From the NCBI GenBank assembly GCA_947462525.1, contig CANHPK010000064.1, positions 1-7,715 on the forward strand: 7,715 nucleotides of DNA, given 5' to 3'. Source of the stretch: Roseiflexaceae bacterium. Its GTDB lineage: Bacteria > Chloroflexota > Chloroflexia > Chloroflexales > Roseiflexaceae. Positions 6,574-7,715 of this stretch are shown in pieces. Both the position numbers and the translations under genes were made by a program. The first letter of the stretch is position 1. The number at the start of each line of letters is the position of its first letter. A model generated the notes under the pieces. That model saw only the letters and a program-made list of their open reading frames with translations. It was not told where the DNA came from and did not search any database.

Positions 6574-6608
6574 GCTTTGCACTACATCTGTTATGGCTTT
6601 GCAAAGCT
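6573..6608 (+). other. Inverted repeat directly at the M24 stop codon
   Basis: AGCTTTGC (6573-6580) pairs perfectly with GCAAAGCT (6601-6608) around a 20-base loop. The second arm also lies within a self-complementary GCTTTGCAAAGC (6596-6607), giving alternative pairings. No T-run follows, so it is not a terminator by itself. It stands 10 bases ahead of the true terminator and may protect the mRNA 3' end or be chance. Confidence 0.4.
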
Positions 6609-6618
6609 CTAACGCACC

Positions 6619-6650
6619 AGCATACGCACATTTTGTGCGTATGCTTTTTT
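6619..6650 (+). terminator. Strong Rho-independent terminator of the LysM-kinase-peptidase unit
   Basis: A perfect 12-bp stem pairs AGCATACGCACA (6619-6630) with TGTGCGTATGCT (6634-6645) around a TTT loop, followed by a run of six T (6645-6650). It ends 77 bases after the M24 stop codon and isolates the unit from the PucC-family gene. Confidence 0.93.
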
Positions 6651-6718
6651 GTGGAGCTATTGTGTACAAATAATCCAATCCTTGTGTGAAATAGATGTGC
6701 AGTTCATGAAAATCCGGG

Positions 6719-6727
6719 TGCTATACT
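6719..6727 (+). promoter_or_regulatory. Extended -10 promoter for the PucC-family gene
   Basis: TGC followed by TATACT (6722-6727) is a near-consensus extended -10 element, very like TGCTATAAT at 4157-4165. No good -35 is visible. Transcription would start near 6734, giving a leader of about 56 bases with AAAGGTGG (6775-6782) as ribosome binding site seven bases before the ATG at 6790. Confidence 0.55.
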
Positions 6728-6789
6728 CTGCGTACGAGTCGGTACTACAGATTTGTTGTGACGACAAATGGCTGAAAGGTGGACAAGCT

Positions 6790-7715
6790 ATGGCAGCTGC
6801 ACTGCGCGTGGGTCGTGGAGTTATCAATACCCTGCGACTGGCAATTCCCAAAATTGGTGCCGGTTGGATGTTTGCATTGTTGACGAGCAACTTCAACCGA
6901 ATTTCGATTCACGAACTCGGGATTGCTGCGTTCGTTATCACCATCATGATCGGTATGCATCATTTTCTTTCGCCGTTCCAGGTCATCATGGGCCGACTGA
7001 CCGACCGCTATCCGATTTTTGGGTATCGTCGCACGCCATATTTCTTTATTGGGAGCATGGTGTCGAGTCTCGTGTTCGTCTTCTTGCCGGGTGTTGCAAA
7101 GATGATGAGCGAAGGGAGCACCCTTGGCTATGTGTTTGGCTTTACGCTGTTGTTTATCTTCGGTGTGGGCATTGCCACAACCGGCGACACGCACCATGCG
7201 CTGATTGCGGAAGTGACGAACTCCGAAAAACGCGGTGCGGTCGTTGCCGTTGTTTGGACGTTCACGATTATCAGCGCAATCGCCGCAGCAATCGTCATCA
7301 AGGCAAACATCAGCGAGACGTTTGTGTTCGCCGAAATGGAGCGCATCTACGCCTTCACCCCGTTGGTGGTATTTGTCGCGTTCCTCCCGATTTTGGGTAT
7401 GGAACAGCGGCGGAGCAACGAGACACTGCGTGTCATGGCAACCCAGTCAATGACCGCAGGCGTATCGCCAGTCAAAGCGCTTGGTGTTGCCTTTCAACTC
7501 ATCAAGAGCAATCCACAGGTACGTGCGTTCTTCTTTTTCGTGATCTTCTCGATCGTCGGTATCTTCCTCCAAGATGCCATTCTCGAAGTGTTCGGTGGTG
7601 AAGTCTTTGGGATGACCATCAAAGAAACGTCGTCGTTCAATACCATGTGGGGCGGTGGTGTGCTGATTGGGATGATCCTGATGGGCATCTTGAGTAGCAC
7701 GACCTCCATCAAAAA
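6790..7715 (+). CDS. BCD-family MFS transporter (PucC/LhaA-like), 3'-truncated by the window edge
   Basis: The frame stays open to the right edge (308 codons seen; the family is usually about 430-480 aa). The product is a polytopic membrane protein with hydrophobic segments near 45-62, 84-101, 113-131, 150-170, 190-203, 246-261 and 287-302. MFS motif A is present as GRLTDRYPIFGYRR (68-81), after the second helix. GDTHHALIAE (132-141) and QDAILEVFGGEVFGM (261-275) correspond to the ALLAD and QD.LLEP-GG-VFG signatures of the bacteriochlorophyll delivery (PucC/LhaA/Bch2) group. Known members assist assembly of light-harvesting complexes, probably by moving or delivering bacteriochlorophyll; in Chloroflexota the exact role is not established. 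It has its own candidate promoter and ribosome binding site and is cut off from upstream genes by a terminator. The family call is strong; which paralogue it is cannot be decided. Confidence 0.87.
   Translation, partial: MAAALRVGRGVINTLRLAIPKIGAGWMFALLTSNFNRISIHELGIAAFVITIMIGMHHFLSPFQVIMGRLTDRYPIFGYRRTPYFFIGSMVSSLVFVFLPGVAKMMSEGSTLGYVFGFTLLFIFGVGIATTGDTHHALIAEVTNSEKRGAVVAVVWTFTIISAIAAAIVIKANISETFVFAEMERIYAFTPLVVFVAFLPILGMEQRRSNETLRVMATQSMTAGVSPVKALGVAFQLIKSNPQVRAFFFFVIFSIVGIFLQDAILEVFGGEVFGMTIKETSSFNTMWGGGVLIGMILMGILSSTTSIK

Noticed and set aside
6656..6675. Operator-like TTGTGTACAA near 6660
   Set aside because: The arms are only four bases long and could easily occur by chance in this AT-rich gap.
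6768..7601. Plus-strand open frame of 277 codons
   Set aside because: It is a shifted reading of the PucC-family gene. The frame from 6790 has membrane helices and family motifs, while this one is Arg/Cys/His-rich without a pattern.
1..7715. CRISPR array, tRNA, rRNA, insertion sequence or phage attachment site
   Set aside because: No regularly spaced direct repeats, cloverleaf-like segment, transposase or integrase motif, or paired terminal repeats were found by reading both strands.

Overview
The window looks like chromosomal DNA of a member of the Chloroflexota, probably a phototroph. The clearest hint is the last gene, a transporter of the PucC/LhaA (BCD) family, which is associated with bacteriochlorophyll-based photosynthesis. 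The exported golvesin-like protein, the LysM lipoprotein with a Thr/Pro-rich tail and the moderately GC-rich codon use also fit that phylum. This assignment rests on family knowledge and inference; there is no rRNA or other firm taxonomic marker here. All supported genes lie on the plus strand, and base composition looks even throughout, with no insertion sequence, phage gene, tRNA or CRISPR array.

Layout. Positions 1-927 hold the 3' part of a penicillin-recognising-fold serine hydrolase, cut by the left edge. A 149-base gap carries a plausible promoter. Next is an exported multidomain protein at 1077-2456 (signal peptide, barrel-like region, golvesin-C-like domain, FnIII-like domain), closed by a strong intrinsic terminator at 2478-2508. 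Three bases after its T-run begins a NYN/YacP-type RNase gene (2512-3051), followed after 39 bases by an SPL-like radical SAM gene (3091-4164). The last bases of the radical SAM gene contain a perfect extended -10 promoter (TGCTATAAT). It appears to drive a three-gene unit: a LysM lipoprotein (4200-4664), an adenylate-kinase-family enzyme (4674-5348) and an M24 metallopeptidase of the Xaa-Pro aminopeptidase type (5392-6573). That unit ends in a very strong terminator at 6619-6650. A second extended -10 promoter (TGCTATACT) precedes the PucC-family gene, which starts at 6790 and runs off the right edge.

How the genes may work together. The serine hydrolase, the golvesin-domain protein and the LysM lipoprotein all point to the cell envelope and peptidoglycan surface. 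The NYN RNase, radical SAM enzyme, nucleotide kinase and dipeptidase-like protein are cytosolic. The region reads as mostly ordinary housekeeping and envelope genes rather than one obvious defence or biosynthetic system. The most unusual points are the RNase start placed directly on a terminator, the RNase-radical SAM pairing, and the tight lipoprotein-kinase-peptidase unit whose kinase lacks a normally conserved Asp.
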